Positions 36,400-49,464 are shown, numbered from the stretch's first letter. The stretch: 64,000 bases of DNA from Tamarix chinensis (GCA_030549775.1 CM060176.1:98075815-98139814), one strand, 5' to 3'. Translations and numbers: made by a program. The notes: generated by a model from the letters alone, not told the origin.

Positions 36400-36775
36400 A
36401 TTCATGTGAGTGCGGGAACCCCACTATTATAGCCGGTGGACCGGTCATGCAGGGCAAAACGCACCTGGCCACTATTATAGCCGGTGGACCGGTCATGAGG
36501 GTAACATACCCTGCCACTATTATTCGCCGGTGGACCGGTCTGGCCCCGACTCACATGATGTTTCACTGTAATTACTTCGTATCTTTCCAATGTCTTATCG
36601 TTATTACGTTCGGTTTGTTGAGCACGGAATCCCCACTATTATAGTCGGTGGACCGGTCATGAGGGTAACATACCTTGCCACTATTATTGCCGGTGGACCG
36701 GTCATGTAGGGCACCCCGACCCTAGCCACTATTATTCGCCGGTGGATCGGTCATGTAGGGCACAACATCTTTCTC
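36400..36775 (-). repeat. CCGGTCCACCGG-type tandem blocks in LTR L (best preserved)
   Basis: Two blocks: 36405-36550 and 36620-36765. Units read 'ccactattatagccggtggaccggtcat' plus 'gagggtaacataccctg' or 'gcagggcaaaacgcacctgg'. The 12 bp core ccggtggaccgg is nearly palindromic (CCGG-tgga-CCGG). Between the blocks lies 'cccgactcacatgatgtttcactgtaatta'. Confidence 0.9.
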
Positions 36776-39339
36776 TTTAAGTGATTAGTGTCTTAACATA
36801 TCTTATTTGAAAGAATTTTACCCTTGACATGCATGGCTAACTATATCCACACTTATCCTCCCAAGAGGGCCCGCCCCATATCTTGGGACTCTTGCGCCCC
36901 TTATCACACCTCGATAGCCATTCCCCTTTACACTTACACATAATGAAAGCCAACTTTTAAGGGTGTGGGTTGAAGCCCAACACCTTGTGAAACCACACTC
37001 CACCCACTATCACTCTCTAGGGTTTCCCTTGAAACCCTAATTGGACCTATGTGGCCCAATTTCCTCTTGCCTTACTACCATTAATTCATTTATCGTCAAA
37101 CACCTCATCTCATTTAAGTTCAATCCCAAATCAATCACTACTTTCTCCCAAAACCCTAATCGGGTCCCTTATACCCCTTACACCAACCTACGTATTATTT
37201 TTCATCCCAAGTCTCCAAACACTCCACAACTCTCCCCTTAGCTTATTTACACTTTAATACAACTTTTCTCACGTAACGATCATCCTCATGCAAGTTTTAT
37301 CCAACCCATGCAAACTCTCGAAGTTCCCATGCAAACCCTAGAATTTTCCATGCATAGCTCTCATCCCTTATTCAATTTGGTCAACCTCATACCCCTCTTT
37401 AGCAACTCACTTCCCATTTATTTCTTTTTATCCTTTCACATCCATGTCATAATAATAATCACCCTAGCATGCATGTCCTAGAGGGTTGCATCATGCCACA
37501 GCACACCATAATCACCACATATGGATATCACATTCATATCATAAGAAAAACACATACCACACACCTTAACTCCAAGCTGCGCTACGCATAAAACACGTTA
37601 AGGACAATCAGGTGATACACAACAGGACATGATATATATATATATATATACAAAGCATCAAAAGCATGTGAGTCACATAACACGTAGGGGCCTTAGCCAC
37701 ATCCTTACGAAACACCCATAAGTGGAGGTAAGTAGAGACTTACCTGGATCCGAAGCTAGCTAAGCGAGATAAGAGGGAGAGAGATCACTAGTTCGAGGAT
37801 CCACAATAAAGCTTTCCTAGATTACATCGAAAACTAAGTTAGAAACTATCTTATCGATCAATAATTTCAACTATTATAATTTAATCGATACAAGAGACAA
37901 ACTATTTTTCTTGGAAAACTTGTCCAAAACTTAGGACTTAAAAGCATAGCTCTATTAAGATTTAAGATTAAATATCAATCAAAACAAATTAATACAATTA
38001 CACTTATGACATTTCAAACTATTTTTGAAAGCCTGAGGAAGATAATCGATCATAAGATAACTTATCGAAGATAACTTATTCATTAAGTTTTACAACTAAA
38101 TAGGTAAACCAACCATTTGCATAGAACCAAATCTAAGACGATTAGTTTAAAACATAACTTAAATGATTTAAAACCCAAAGACAGAAATCGATTAGATAAA
38201 AGACGCATAGCAAAAATCAATTTATAAAACAATCCCCGAAGATTAGGGTTTTTAATCCCTAAACTACGAATCGACCAAAACACTTTGATTACCTCAAATT
38301 GATAGTTTTAAAACACAATTAAACCAATTTTAGATAAATCTAGACAATCAATTTCAACAAAACGATATTCCGATAAATCAATTCCAGATGATCAATTTTC
38401 AAAATTAGGGTTTTAAAGTCCACGACATAAACTCGGGTAATTCAAATCAATTAATTCTAATTAAAGGTATTAGAATACAATTAGGATCATTTCAACTACT
38501 TTTATAAATTTAATTTTAGCGAAACAACTATACAAATAAAAAAAATTCATAATCTCACTTAAAATCTAGGGTTTTAGGCCCGAAAATGTAATTCGGTAAA
38601 ATTCTATAAGTTTAATCAAATTGAATGTTTATAAATGCAATTAAACATATTTTATAACATATCAAATAATCAATTGCTCAAAACCAATAAAAGAAATACG
38701 CAATTTAGCACAGTTAGGGTTTTTGAGCCCGGAACGCAAATCCGATCAATTCTTGCTAAAATATATCAATTGACGGTTCGAAAATGTAATTAAACATACT
38801 CAAATATAATTTATATAGTCAATTGAATAAAATAACCCGATTACACAATCCAATTTAAACCCACGGGAGTTTTGACCTAAAAATCCAATTTCGATCAATT
38901 ACACACAATTTTCCCAAATCAACACTTCCAATATAAAATTAAATACATTTTAAACGATATTATAAAATCAATTGAGCGGAACGACTCAATTATACGACTC
39001 AATTTCATTACACCCGAATTTTGACCTAGAAATCAAATTCCGATAAATTCTGCATAAATTTCTCAAATTGACGATTCCAACATGAAATTAGATACATTGA
39101 AAAACATTTGTATAGTCAATTTATCAAAAATAGCTAAATCGGACGAATTTGAAAAATTCGGGCATAACCCTGCCAAAAATCCAAAATTTCCAAAATTCCA
39201 ACACAACCATACAATTAACATATCAAAATCAATCTTACAGCACATATATACATAAACAAACAATCAATTTAGCTTTTTACAAGCTAAATCACATTCAATT
39301 AATCAAATTCATATTAGGGTTTTCAGAAAATTATACCAA

Positions 39340-39740
39340 ACGAAAAACTGACAAATCGGGGCAAAGGAAGGCCGGGGAAGCTTTGTTGGGGGACGGGGGT
39401 GGCTCGACGGTGGTCGCCTGAGCTCGACATGGCCGGACGGCGGCTCGCCGCCGCCGCTGCTGTGCGTGGCTGTTGGGGTTGGCTGCTTCGGCCGCTGCTG
39501 CTGCGGTTGTTACGGCGGCTGCTGATGTGCGGCTTCGACTGCTGCTGCTGCGTCGACAGTGGTCGGTCGTGGCCAGCAAAGGAGGAGGGAGGAGTTGGGG
39601 AGAAGAAGAGAGGCGGTGAGGGAGGCTAGGTCGCGAACAGGGGGTCGGGATAGCAGAGGGAAGAGAAGAGAAGAGAAGAGAAAGAAGAGGAGAAAAAGGA
39701 AAAGAGAGAGGGGGGTCGGTTCGACCGGGTTGCGTTTTTT
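39340..39740 (-). other. GC-rich purine/pyrimidine-biased stretch of LTR L
   Basis: On plus the sequence holds (ctg/cgg)n-like runs and then (gaagaga)n-like runs. Frames at 39331-39762 on both strands read as Ala-, Ser/Pro- or Arg-rich low complexity. This is the LTR equivalent of the CT-rich stretch in other copies, with higher GC. Not a gene. Confidence 0.7.
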
Positions 39741-40849
39741 TTTTTTTTAATTTTAAATACAAGTATACATATAAAATAAAATACTAAATGTTTAAGAATT
39801 ATTATTGGATGATTTTACCTAAAATTTATTAAACAAAAATTATTTCGTAAGGTTCCGAAAGCTTAAATAAATAAAAGATCTATATACAAAATTTCGGAAA
39901 CATTTTTAGAAGAATTTACCAACGAACGTAAAAATTTATATTATTTACGGAAATACATTATAAGACCCCGAAATAATATTTAAAAACTTATAATAAAATA
40001 CTTAAGTCAAATTCTAATAAACCGAGACTAATTTTAATAATTTCCGAAATTGGTTTTCCACAAATTGAAAAGCATAAAACAGAAGAAAATTAATTTCAAA
40101 AAGAAATTATTAAATAAGCTCCGAAAAATATTTTTAATTTAAAATTCCTGAAAATATTAAAGATTTCTGGAATCGAACAAATTTAAAGTCGGAAATATTT
40201 TCTACAAATAAAATCATTGAAATAACTTTAACTATTTAAAAAGAAATTCTATAATTTAGATAATATATTTCGTCAAGGAAATATGACTTCAAAATAACGT
40301 CGTAATCACACGACAAAGTTATAATCGAAAACAAATCTAAAATATTAAAAATAAGAATACGAGAAAGAACGGGAATACATATTTTTAACCGAAAATCGAA
40401 TTCATAAGAATATAATAAAATCATTGTCGTGAACGAATTTATCTAGAATGGTTCGCAACGACAACGATTAATTAAATTCAAATATAAATTCAAATCGTCG
40501 ATAAATCCATAAAACGAATTGAAATTAAAATAATTAATTGTTTATATCAAATTACGTTAATAAAATCATTAAACTTAATAAATCTGGATTTTAAAAATAC
40601 GGGATATTACAAGGCACCTATTGCATGATTACGAAATAGACATCACATCATACCCTTAATTACCCATTCAACCCTGTACCATGCATTATCCATGTGATAT
40701 TCACCGATTTACCAAAATACCCTTATTCTTGTAATATACGAGGTTATACGTAAAGAAGTGTTACTAAGGCCATAAACCCTTATACTATTATTTAATATCT
40801 TATTATGGGTGCTTAATAAATCTATTGCCATGTTATATACAATTTACCA

Positions 40850-41155
40850 TTTTACCTTTCATACTTATTAAAAACTACCAAATTACCCTCCATACTTTTT
40901 AAACTACCAATTTACCCCTTGTCGTGCCAAATTACCAAAATACTCCCTCTTACTTACTAAATTACAATATTACCCATTTTACTCATAAAAGTTCCAAGTT
41001 ATCCTTCTTTTATGCCAAATTACTAAAATATCCTTCTTACTTGTTTATTTACCATTTTACCCCTTATGTTTATAAAATTACCAAGTTACCTCCTTTTTCA
41101 TGCAAAATTACTAGAATGCCCTTCTTATGCTAAATTTACTAAAATACCCTTACCA
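40850..41155. repeat. Degenerate tandem repeat, about 30-35 bp unit
   Basis: About nine copies of a unit like 'accaaattacccttcttatgc' (aaactaccaaattaccctcc, ccaaattaccaaaatactcc, aaattaccaagttacctcc). Isolated copies also occur earlier in LTR H. Confidence 0.65.
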
Positions 41156-41797
41156 CATAAAACATCAACACCCGTGGTCTATATACATCATCTAACACCA
41201 CCAGCTATTATTATTTATTATTAATACCCATTATCACCTACCATACATAGTTATTTAGATCACATCCTTTGTACAAGAAAATTTACTGAAATGCCCCTAG
41301 GGCTTGTATGAACATTATCTCTACTACAAATGGTCACAGTAGCTTATCATGACATATACGTACATTTAACATTATTATTAACAATAAGGCCACTTCCTTA
41401 ACCATCATTTCTACACATGGCACATCATATAACATAACATGCGTTTCATTTTCAACTACCAACATATGCTACAAATCATGATATACTTAATACCACATAA
41501 TATGCGTATTAACATATTCAAAAAAACCTAATGTGCTAGTATACGTATATCCACACATATTATGAGGGTATAATGGTTACCTTATTTCCTGTAATAATTA
41601 GACTTTACCTTACCGGTACCCCTGTTAAAGGTTTAAGATTTGATTAGAAAAATTTTGTACCTAAAAATAATATCAAAACTAGCATATTAGTAGTAGAAAT
41701 TAAAAGAATATATATTTTTTTTTATCAAAAAGCTTAATTAATACATATAAATGATAACTATTTCTATACCACAAAAAAATTTAATTTTTGTAGCAAA

Positions 41798-41822
41798 ACT
41801 CACGCTGCATGGCAGCATGAGC
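41798..41822. repeat. Imperfect palindrome at the conserved LTR position (H)
   Basis: actcacgctgcatggcagca followed by tgagc: arms CTCAYGCTGC / GCAGCATGAG. It sits directly beside the AG-rich stretch, at the same place as the perfect palindrome in LTR I. Confidence 0.75.
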
Positions 41823-43139
41823 TGCATGCACAAAGGGAAGGGAAATAATGGGTCGAAGAGAAGAGGCGAGAGAAGGGGAAGGGTTGGTTTGGGTAAGGGT
41901 TTGGGGGTTTGGTTGAGGACTTGTGGAGGGGAGTGAGGGTGGTGGCTGGGTGCAGGAGGGATGGTAGAGTGTAGGTGGTGGTTGGGGGTTAGAGATTGGT
42001 GGCTTAGGGAAGTAGGGACGACACTTGTAGGGCTTGAAAGGTGGGGCGAAGGAAGGTAGAAGAAGGAGAAAGAAGGAAAAGAAGAGAAGAAAAGAGAGGG
42101 TTCTTGGGGATTTTTGGTCAAGGTGAGGTAGGGTGGTGGTAGGGGGTTCCAGGTGGTCGAGGGGTGGCTTCAGTGGCAGCGAAAGATGGGGAATGGGCGA
42201 AGCAAGGTGGCGTGCTAGGAGGAGGTTGAGGAGGGGAAAAAAGAGAAAGAAAGGGAAGGGTGGTTGTAGGGGACAAGTAGTAGCTACTGGGTGGTGTATG
42301 GAGGAAGTAGGGGAGGGTAGGGGGTTGGTGTGGTGGTTAGTTGGGCGGGAGAGGCGGCGGTTGTGGGAGGCAAAAAAAAAGTAATGGAGGAAAAGAAGAA
42401 GGGAAGAAGGGAGAGAAGGAGGCTAAGAAGGGGAGAAGGGGATGCTCGAGGGAGATAGAAATTGGATAGAGAAGGAGGAGATAAGGAGAAGAAAAGGAAG
42501 AGGGAAAGTAGGGCTAACATAGTTGGCTAGGTGGCACAGACTGCAAGGGGGTCTGGGAAGATGGCAAGGAGAAGGTGAGGAGGAAAAAGGAAGAAAGGAG
42601 GCACATGAGTGGGTTGTGCATGGTAAAAAATGGAAGGGAAAGGGACAGGGGAGAAAGGGAGATGGCAAGGCTGCAGGGGACTGGTTGTAGGCAATTGCAG
42701 ACATGGGAGGAGGCGTTTGGTTCGACCGGTGAAGGAGGTAGGAGAAGGGAAGAAGAATAAGAAAGGAAAGAAGGCAGGCTACCCGGGCGGGGGAGAAAGA
42801 AGGAGGGCAAGCCAGCCTGCACGGGAGGGAAAAGGAGGAAGGAAGGGGTTGTTAGGCTAGCCCAATCGGGGAAGGAAAAGGAAAAAAATGAAAGGGGCAG
42901 AAGGGCTAGACGATGAGGTAGGGAGGGAAGGGAGAGAAGGGGCCAATGACATAGTAGGGGAAAAGGCAGTCTGGGCGCCCCAGAGTAGGGATGGCAATTT
43001 TCCCCTCGGGTTCGGGGTCGGGGATTTTTTTCGGGGATTAATTCGGGGACGGGTCGGGTATGGGTTTGGGGTCCCCGTCCCCGAACCCGCCCCGAATTAA
43101 AATTTTTCAATTTTCATATTTTGCCAAATTGAGATTTGG

Positions 43140-43609
43140 GCGGGCCGGCCGAATCTCAATTTCACAAGTCTGTGAGTCTGTGTCTTGAACAGTTGAACTT
43201 GAAGTCTTCGATCTTCTTCCCCGTCGTCCCCAACTCCCTGTTTGGCTTTGGCATTTGGCACCCCGCAGTCCCGCCGCATGCCGCACGCAGGCCGCTGGCC
43301 GCCGCTCTCAAGTCTCGCCTGAGTCGCCTCTCCACTGAGTCTGTGACGCTGTTCAGCTGTTGGTTGTCCGCACGAGTCACGACCGCACCTCAGCACCTGT
43401 AAGTCCTTAACCTAATTTTTTCCCGTCACCCACTCGCCCTGACTCCCAGCCCCTGAAACCGTTTGATATACCTCATTATTTGATCATTCTTTAATCATAA
43501 TATATACCATTTGAAAGTTGTTTTGTTTTGTTTGATTGTTTCTTCGAAATTCTCTGTGGCAGAAATTGTTTCGTTGCAGACTTCCAGCACTCACACAAAT
43601 ATAGTTAAG
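43140..43609 (+). other. Probable untranslated exons 1 and 2 of the hAT transposase gene
   Basis: A relatively GC-rich stretch ends at a consensus donor (CACCT|GTAAGT, GT at 43399-43400). A candidate second exon, 43580-43609, lies between acceptor TCGTTGCAG and donor TTAAG|GTAAGT. Neither is coding. The coding exon has an acceptor abutting the ATG at 45736. The layout is inferred from splice motifs. Confidence 0.45.
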
Positions 43610-44934
43610 GTAAGTTTTCGTTCATATTTGACTTTCTCTGTTGCGAGGTGATGGTTGTTTCAATTGTTTGGACTTTGGTGCAGAAAACTTGTTTCTTTCC
43701 ATGAAGTGAATCGGAATTGAGTTCAGGTTGCCCTAATTTCTGATTATCTTTTTCATCCTTATTTTACTTTGGTGAATGCTGATTATTTGCGGTTTGGTGA
43801 ATGCTGATTATTTGCCCCTGTTTCAACTTCATTTTTTATTTTGAGGGATTGAGGGAAGTTGTTAATTGTTATGTGTTCTTGTTATCTTGTATGATTGAGG
43901 TCTTGTAGCAGGTATGGCCTAGATGATGGCAGATCAACTAGGATGAAGGATTCTAGGTATGACCAGATATAGTAGTTGTTATGGTCCAATTTAATAGATA
44001 GTCGGAAAGGAAATATTTAGATATGGGGCAATAGAAGCAGCTGTAAAGGGAGAAGGGGACCAAGGGGACTGGCAGATTGAGGATTCATGGTTGATTAGGA
44101 AAGAGGATGTGTAGTTGGGAAAATGAAGGAAAAAAACTGCTAGAATAATTAAGTGAAGATGCTATATGAAGATAAGTTAGCGTGGATTTCTTTCTTATTG
44201 GATTTTTGTTAGCATGATTGTAATCTAAACAAGTGACATAAGCTCATGCCAAAATTGTGAATTAAAGCTTTAGAAAAAAGAAAAAAACCTTGAAATCCAC
44301 GCTTATGATAAAGCATGTGATAACATAAGGATATACAGTAGTGCAACATTCACAAAGATCAAGTCATTGTCACAAACTTGCTTCTCATAAAAAATTAATT
44401 CAGTCCATTAGGCAATGGTTTTAAAAATAGGAACAAAAATAGATGTACATGAAATATAAAAGGTTGAACTCCTTGCAGCATCTACTTTGTATGGTTAAAG
44501 AAAAAGTAGAATATAGACATAGAATGATCTAATTGGAACTTCTCTGCAGCTGTATGTTCTTCAATCCTCAAAGATGGGCATTTCTAGTGTATTTCAGAAG
44601 TGTGAAGACTATGACATATATTAGGATGAATCTCCTACCATATCAATGGCATTTTTCTAGGTCCTATGAAGTAATTGATCTAAATATTTGAGCTACACGT
44701 GTCATTCAAAAAGAAAAACAAAGGGCATGAACACAAGGGTTGCAAAATAGATCTGCTTCCATATGACAATACATGTATATGATGCTGCAAAATTTAAAAT
44801 AAAAGTGCAAGTGCACTATTTGTACAGCACAAATAATTATGTTATGGTACCTGATATATGAATATGGTATAGGTTTTTTTCTTTTGGGGAAGAAAATCGG
44901 TTTAGATTAGATCTATCACTCACCTAGTTATCTA

Positions 44935-45010
44935 TTTCTTTCTTTCTTTCTTTATTCCTTCTTCTTCTTCCTCTTCTTCTTCTTCTTTTTCTTTTTCTTC
45001 TTCTTTTCAA
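44935..45010. repeat. (TTC/TTTC)n polypyrimidine microsatellite in a hAT intron
   Basis: Run of tttctttctttc then ttcttcttcc and ttcttcttct within the hAT element upstream of the coding exons. Confidence 0.9.
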
Positions 45011-45735
45011 ATTAGAAAAGAAATCTCACTGCATAATTATGGAAGCAGTCATGTCATGTGTATGTTATCCATTTTTTGTTTGATTAACTTTTCCTTTCTA
45101 ATTCCTTTTTCTTCTTCTTGCTGCTATTTCCATATATGATGCTGCTGCTGTTTTTTATGCCTCTCCATAGTCCATATATGCTGCTGCTATCTGCCTATCT
45201 CTATATATGCAGAGACAACTTATTTGGAGATGAGGAAGATAAATAATTCTCCAAATAAGATGTATAAGATCTAGAGAACAAATGAAAAATAATTATTACA
45301 CTCTTTGTTGTAGACTGTCGTAAAATACAAATAAATTTGTGCATCATTTTATTTAATCTTGAGTCCGGAGATTATTTACCGAATATGCTCAAATTTGCAA
45401 AATCAGCATGTGAGTTATTATCAAGTAACAATCTTACCTTTCAAAACAGCAAAACAATAATATGCAAAACAGTAAAACAATAATATTCAAAATAATAGCT
45501 ACACCTTTCAAAATAGATGCACTTGAAAGGTTTAACCTAAACAAATAATCATAAAATATAGGTTGATATCATTTTGAAAAATAGAAAAACCAACTAACCA
45601 AGTGAAAAACACAAATCATCAATCTCTCATAATCTTTCCTAAACTTTCATAATTATTTGTTTTTCTACAATATAAGTTAATCATTAATCTTATTCGATGT
45701 ATGGGTTATTAATATATATTATTTTTAATAAACAG

Positions 45736-48365
45736 ATGGAAAATATTGAAAAAGAGGTTGATAGCATTATGGAAAGTGCTCCAACTCGAGAAAGTGGAGC
45801 ACAAATATGTCAAGATGAGAATATTGAAGTTAATGTGGAGGTGTCAAATCAGAATTCTGATGATGAAAACACTGAAATTATGGATGTGGATAGTGCCAAA
45901 AAAAGAAAAAGAAGATCAATTGTATGGGATCATTTCGAAAGAAAATCAGTTGGAGGGAAATGGAAAGCAATTTGCAACTATTGTAAGAAGCATTTGGGAG
46001 GAGAGAGTAAGAATGGTACTAAGCATCTACATGATCACTTGAAGACATGTGTACACAAAAATCAATCAATCATGACACAATGTCTTTTAAATCCAACAAA
46101 GTCCATTGATGGGTCATCAAAACTTAGTACATATCAGTTTAACCAAGATCATGCAAGGGAGGAGCTTGGTAAAATGATTGTGTTGCATGAGTACCCATTG
46201 TCTATGGTTACACATGTAGGGTTTCGAAGGTTCCTTCATGTTTTACAACCATTATTTAAAGTGGTTTCTCGGAACACAATCAAAAGTGATATCCTGAAAA
46301 TGTTTGATGTTGAGAAAGAGAGAACTATGAAGTTGTTGGAGACAAATGTAAGCCGCATAGCATTGACAAGTGATATGTGGACTTCAAGTACTCAGAAAAG
46401 AGGATTCATGGCTATCACAGCACACTTTATTGATGATTCATGGAAGCTTCAAAGTCGGCTTGTTAGGTAAGCTATATGTGTTTTACAAGAAAAATCAACA
46501 CATAAACTAAATTAATTACTAAACTTTGTTTTTGTTTTTTATTAGATTTTTGTACGTGCCATGTCCGCATACGGCCGAGGTGCTTGCAAATTGTCTTGTT
46601 GGTTGCTTATTTGATTGGAACCTGGATAGTAAGTGTTCTAGTTTGACAATCGATAATTGCACCTCCAATGACGCTATGGTTGATATTATTTTGGAAAAGC
46701 TTCATCCGAGTTCACTTATCTTAGAAGGCAGATTATTTCATGTGTTGTTCTGCACACATATTGAATCTAGTTGTGAAGGATGAATTAGAATTAATTACAA
46801 AAACTATTGAAAATGTCTGTTACAGTGTTGCATTTTGGACAGCAACTCCAAAAAGAGATGAAAAATTTGTTGAAATAGCTAAGCATATGAAAATTCAATG
46901 CAATAAGAAGCTAGAACTTGATTGTAAGACTCGGTGGAACTCTACATATTTAATGCTCAACACTGCAATTCAATATAAAGATGTGTTTTATCGTTTGAAG
47001 CAGCGTGAGCCTTTATATAAGAGAGTTCCCACCAAAGAAGATTGGCAAAATGTGACTGATATTGCTTCTAAATTAGAGATTTTTTTTTATGCAACGGAGT
47101 TGTTTTCAGGGACTAAGTATGTCACCATGAATTTATTCTTCCCTACTATGTGTGAGATTAAGTTGGCAATTTATGAATGGATCAATTCAAATGAGATTAG
47201 GGTGAGAAGTATGACAAGTAATATGAAAGAGAAATTTGACAAGTATTGGGATAAGATAAATTGCTTGTTTGCGGTTGGAAGTATTTTGGATCCTAGGTAT
47301 AAATTAAAGACCTTTCAATTGTATTACCCTCTTGTCTATGGTGATGCGTCTTTGGGAAAGATTGATGATGTGAAAAAAGTAGCAAGTGACCTAATTGAAG
47401 AATATAAGAAGAAATCTCAGCAATATCATGTTGTCCATCAAGGGTCACAAGATTGTTCTTCTTCGAAGCCTCCAATTCCTAAGGGTGGTAGACTAGAAAG
47501 ATTCATGGAATCCAATTCTAGTATTGAAATTATAAAGTCGGAGCTAGATCGGTACTTGGAGGATCCTCTTGCACCAAGGACTGTTGCTAATTTTGATATC
47601 TTATATTGGTGGAAGATGGATGGTTACAAGTATCCCAATTTGCAAAATATTGCTAAGGATGTGTTGTCTATTCCTGTGACAACTGTTGCTTCTGAATCAA
47701 CATTTAGCACTAGTGGGAGGGTTATAAGTGCTCATCGAAGTAGGCTTCATCCTAACACCATAGAGGCTTTGATGTGTACTCGAGATTGGTTATGGAGTGA
47801 AATTCAAGGTATTATCCTATATTTTTAGTTATTTCTGTAAGTTTTATTTATTGTAAATATTATTATTTGCTTATTTTGCTATTTATTTTTTCTTTCAAAC
47901 TCTACAGCTACTTCGGAGTGTCAAAAATTTGATGATGATGTTGATGTTGATATAGAGGTAATTGATTTATTTCTTAGCCTTGTTATATCATGTAAATCAT
48001 ATAATATCTATCTATCTATATATATATATATAGACAACACATATATACATACATGTACATTATGGGCTGAGATGGATGTATGAGATTTTAGGAATATTAT
48101 GGGCTGTTACGAAAATCATAGAGGTAATTTAGGAATATTTTCTACATAGCAATGTAGATATAAGAATAAAGTAATATAATGAAGATTTGGATTGTCAAAT
48201 TAAAATTTGAGAAAATGTGAGCAACCTAATCCTCTTGAAAACAAAATGTTCTTTGGCTTTGGGTTATTGTTTTGTTAAACTTCTACCCATTGGTCCTTTT
48301 TTCTTGCATTGCAGGTTAAAAAGTCCATCGCTGCAATGTACAAGAAATTGCAGAATGAACTGTAG
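45736..48365 (+). pseudogene. hAT transposase with BED zinc finger, four exons, one frameshift
   Basis: Exons by splice motif: 45736-46466, 46546-47808, 47908-47957, 48315-48365 (stop). This totals about 2,095 nt, near 697 codons, normal for plant RICESLEEPER-like hAT transposases. The exon 1 ATG directly follows an AG acceptor. The N-terminus is acidic, then a KKRKRR basic patch, then a BED finger (C80, C83, H97, H101), then the catalytic-core motif SDMWTS. Exon 2 carries SAHILNLVVKD, CKTRWNSTY and the C-terminal dimerisation domain (DPLAPR, FDILYWWK, ASESTFSTSGRV, RSRLHP). Around 46742-46750 the frame shifts: reading goes from RLFHV to an early stop at about 46781, while the family sequence continues in the next frame (the ATG at 46740). 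A 2 bp loss or 1 bp gain fits. Unless this is a sequencing error, this copy cannot make transposase. Confidence 0.9.
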
Positions 48366-48639
48366 TGAACTAGTGTTGGATGTATTTCACTAGTTATACT
48401 TTTTCGAGAGAATTTCTTTAAGAGAGTTAGATTATAGGATTTTATTTATTGAAGCATTATGCATTTTGATGGCAAAAAAAAAAAAAGTGGGTATACTGGA
48501 AAGGTTAGAAAACTGCAAATGATATTAGCATGTTGTGACACTAGTAGTAAAAGAATGAAAGACATACATGTGTCTAAAGAATTAGTTTTCTGAAAGACAA
48601 ATTGTTGTTTAGCTTTGAGTTATCGTTTTCTTATATATA

Positions 48640-48643
48640 TGTC

Positions 48644-48691
<48 letters not shown>

Positions 48692-48725
48692 ATATATGTC
48701 TATTATATATATGTGTGTGTGTGTG
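48640..48725. repeat. (TA)n / (TATG)n / (TG)n compound microsatellite in the hAT 3' region
   Basis: Alternating TA, then tatgtatg, TA and a gtgtgtgt run, just downstream of the transposase stop. The minus-strand frame here is an artefact. Confidence 0.9.
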
Positions 48726-49464
48726 TATAACCTTAACCTCCAATACAAATTGTAGGCAACAGGGGTGTATACTGATAAGAGCAACACTGTGGGGAGCGAT
48801 TTGACGTGATTTATGGATTTCTAAATCCATTATGAATATATAAGTCTATTAAATTGTAAACTAATTATATTGCTGAAAATGTACAATCCTAGATATTTTT
48901 TTTAGTCCTTTAATGATTGTGAGCATAGCGTACTGTTTATACAGGAATACAGGATGCGGAATTGCGGATGCAGTGCAAAATATTTGTGATGGAAGAATGA
49001 AGATGTCTATCATCGTCTCAACCTAATCTATTTTTAGTATTGCTTGAAGTGTTGTCATTTATCAATTATCATGCAAAACTTGTTACTTGTATGTTTATTT
49101 ATTTGTAATTTGCGAGTTATCCGTTGTAATTTTTACGGATACATTATGGTTTTATTATTTTATTCTAGAATAGTCTATAGAATATGGATTGTATAAGCTA
49201 AAGTTATTGTGTTATTTTTTAATTTTAATTATTAATCAGGTTGATTAATTTATGTTTTAGAATTAGGATTGTTTTTCTCAGCATAAGAATTACAAAATTA
49301 TCATTGCGGACATTATTTTTTTAGGAACTCTGCAAATTACACAGGTTGAGCCGTTGAGGTTACAGGTATTCATGGTTGTTTGCGGATCGAGCTATGAATG
49401 GTTTAAAATTATTCCTCATTTTTCTAAGTTATTTTTTCTTCAACTTACAGTTACAGGACGCAGG

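Larger units (their letters stand above)
35508..40611 (-). mobile_element. LTR L: 5,104 bp solo LTR with perfect TSD, nested in LTR H
   Basis: Starts tgtaacacccccaaatttt, ends acgggatattaca (TG...CA), and is flanked by a perfect 5 bp TSD, aggca at 35503-35507 and 40612-40616. The sequence outside rejoins LTR H. Sense direction is minus. In sense order: AT-rich head, GC-rich pyrimidine stretch (39740-39340), AATTG-rich middle with repeated 'aaaaccctaa' words, 'ggatccaggtaagtctc' near 37745, two CCGG blocks, and the GGGGGTGTTACA end. No primer binding site, coding domain or second LTR is present, so it fits a solo LTR left by recombination. This is the best-defined copy of the family here. Confidence 0.88.
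40612..42985 (-). mobile_element. LTR H, piece 2
   Basis: Continues LTR H after L. 'aaaaaacctaatgtgctagtata', 'gggtataatggttacctta' and 'ttttgtacctaaaaataata' match LTR I at 53290-53430. Then come the conserved palindrome (41798-41822) and the AG-rich stretch (41820-42977; CT-rich in sense). The hAT transposon enters at 42986. Long frames in the AG-rich part (e.g. 42514-43110) are artefacts. Confidence 0.75.

Noticed and set aside
39331..39762. 143-codon Ala/Ser/Pro-rich ORF
   Set aside because: Triplet-repeat-like composition at the head of solo LTR L, with equal frames on the other strand.
42514..43110. 198-codon minus-strand ORF
   Set aside because: Lies in the AG-rich part of LTR H and runs across the hAT left boundary, so it cannot be an ancestral gene.
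45746..46042. 98-codon plus-strand ORF overlapping the hAT transposase
   Set aside because: Out-of-frame shadow of the BED-finger exon.
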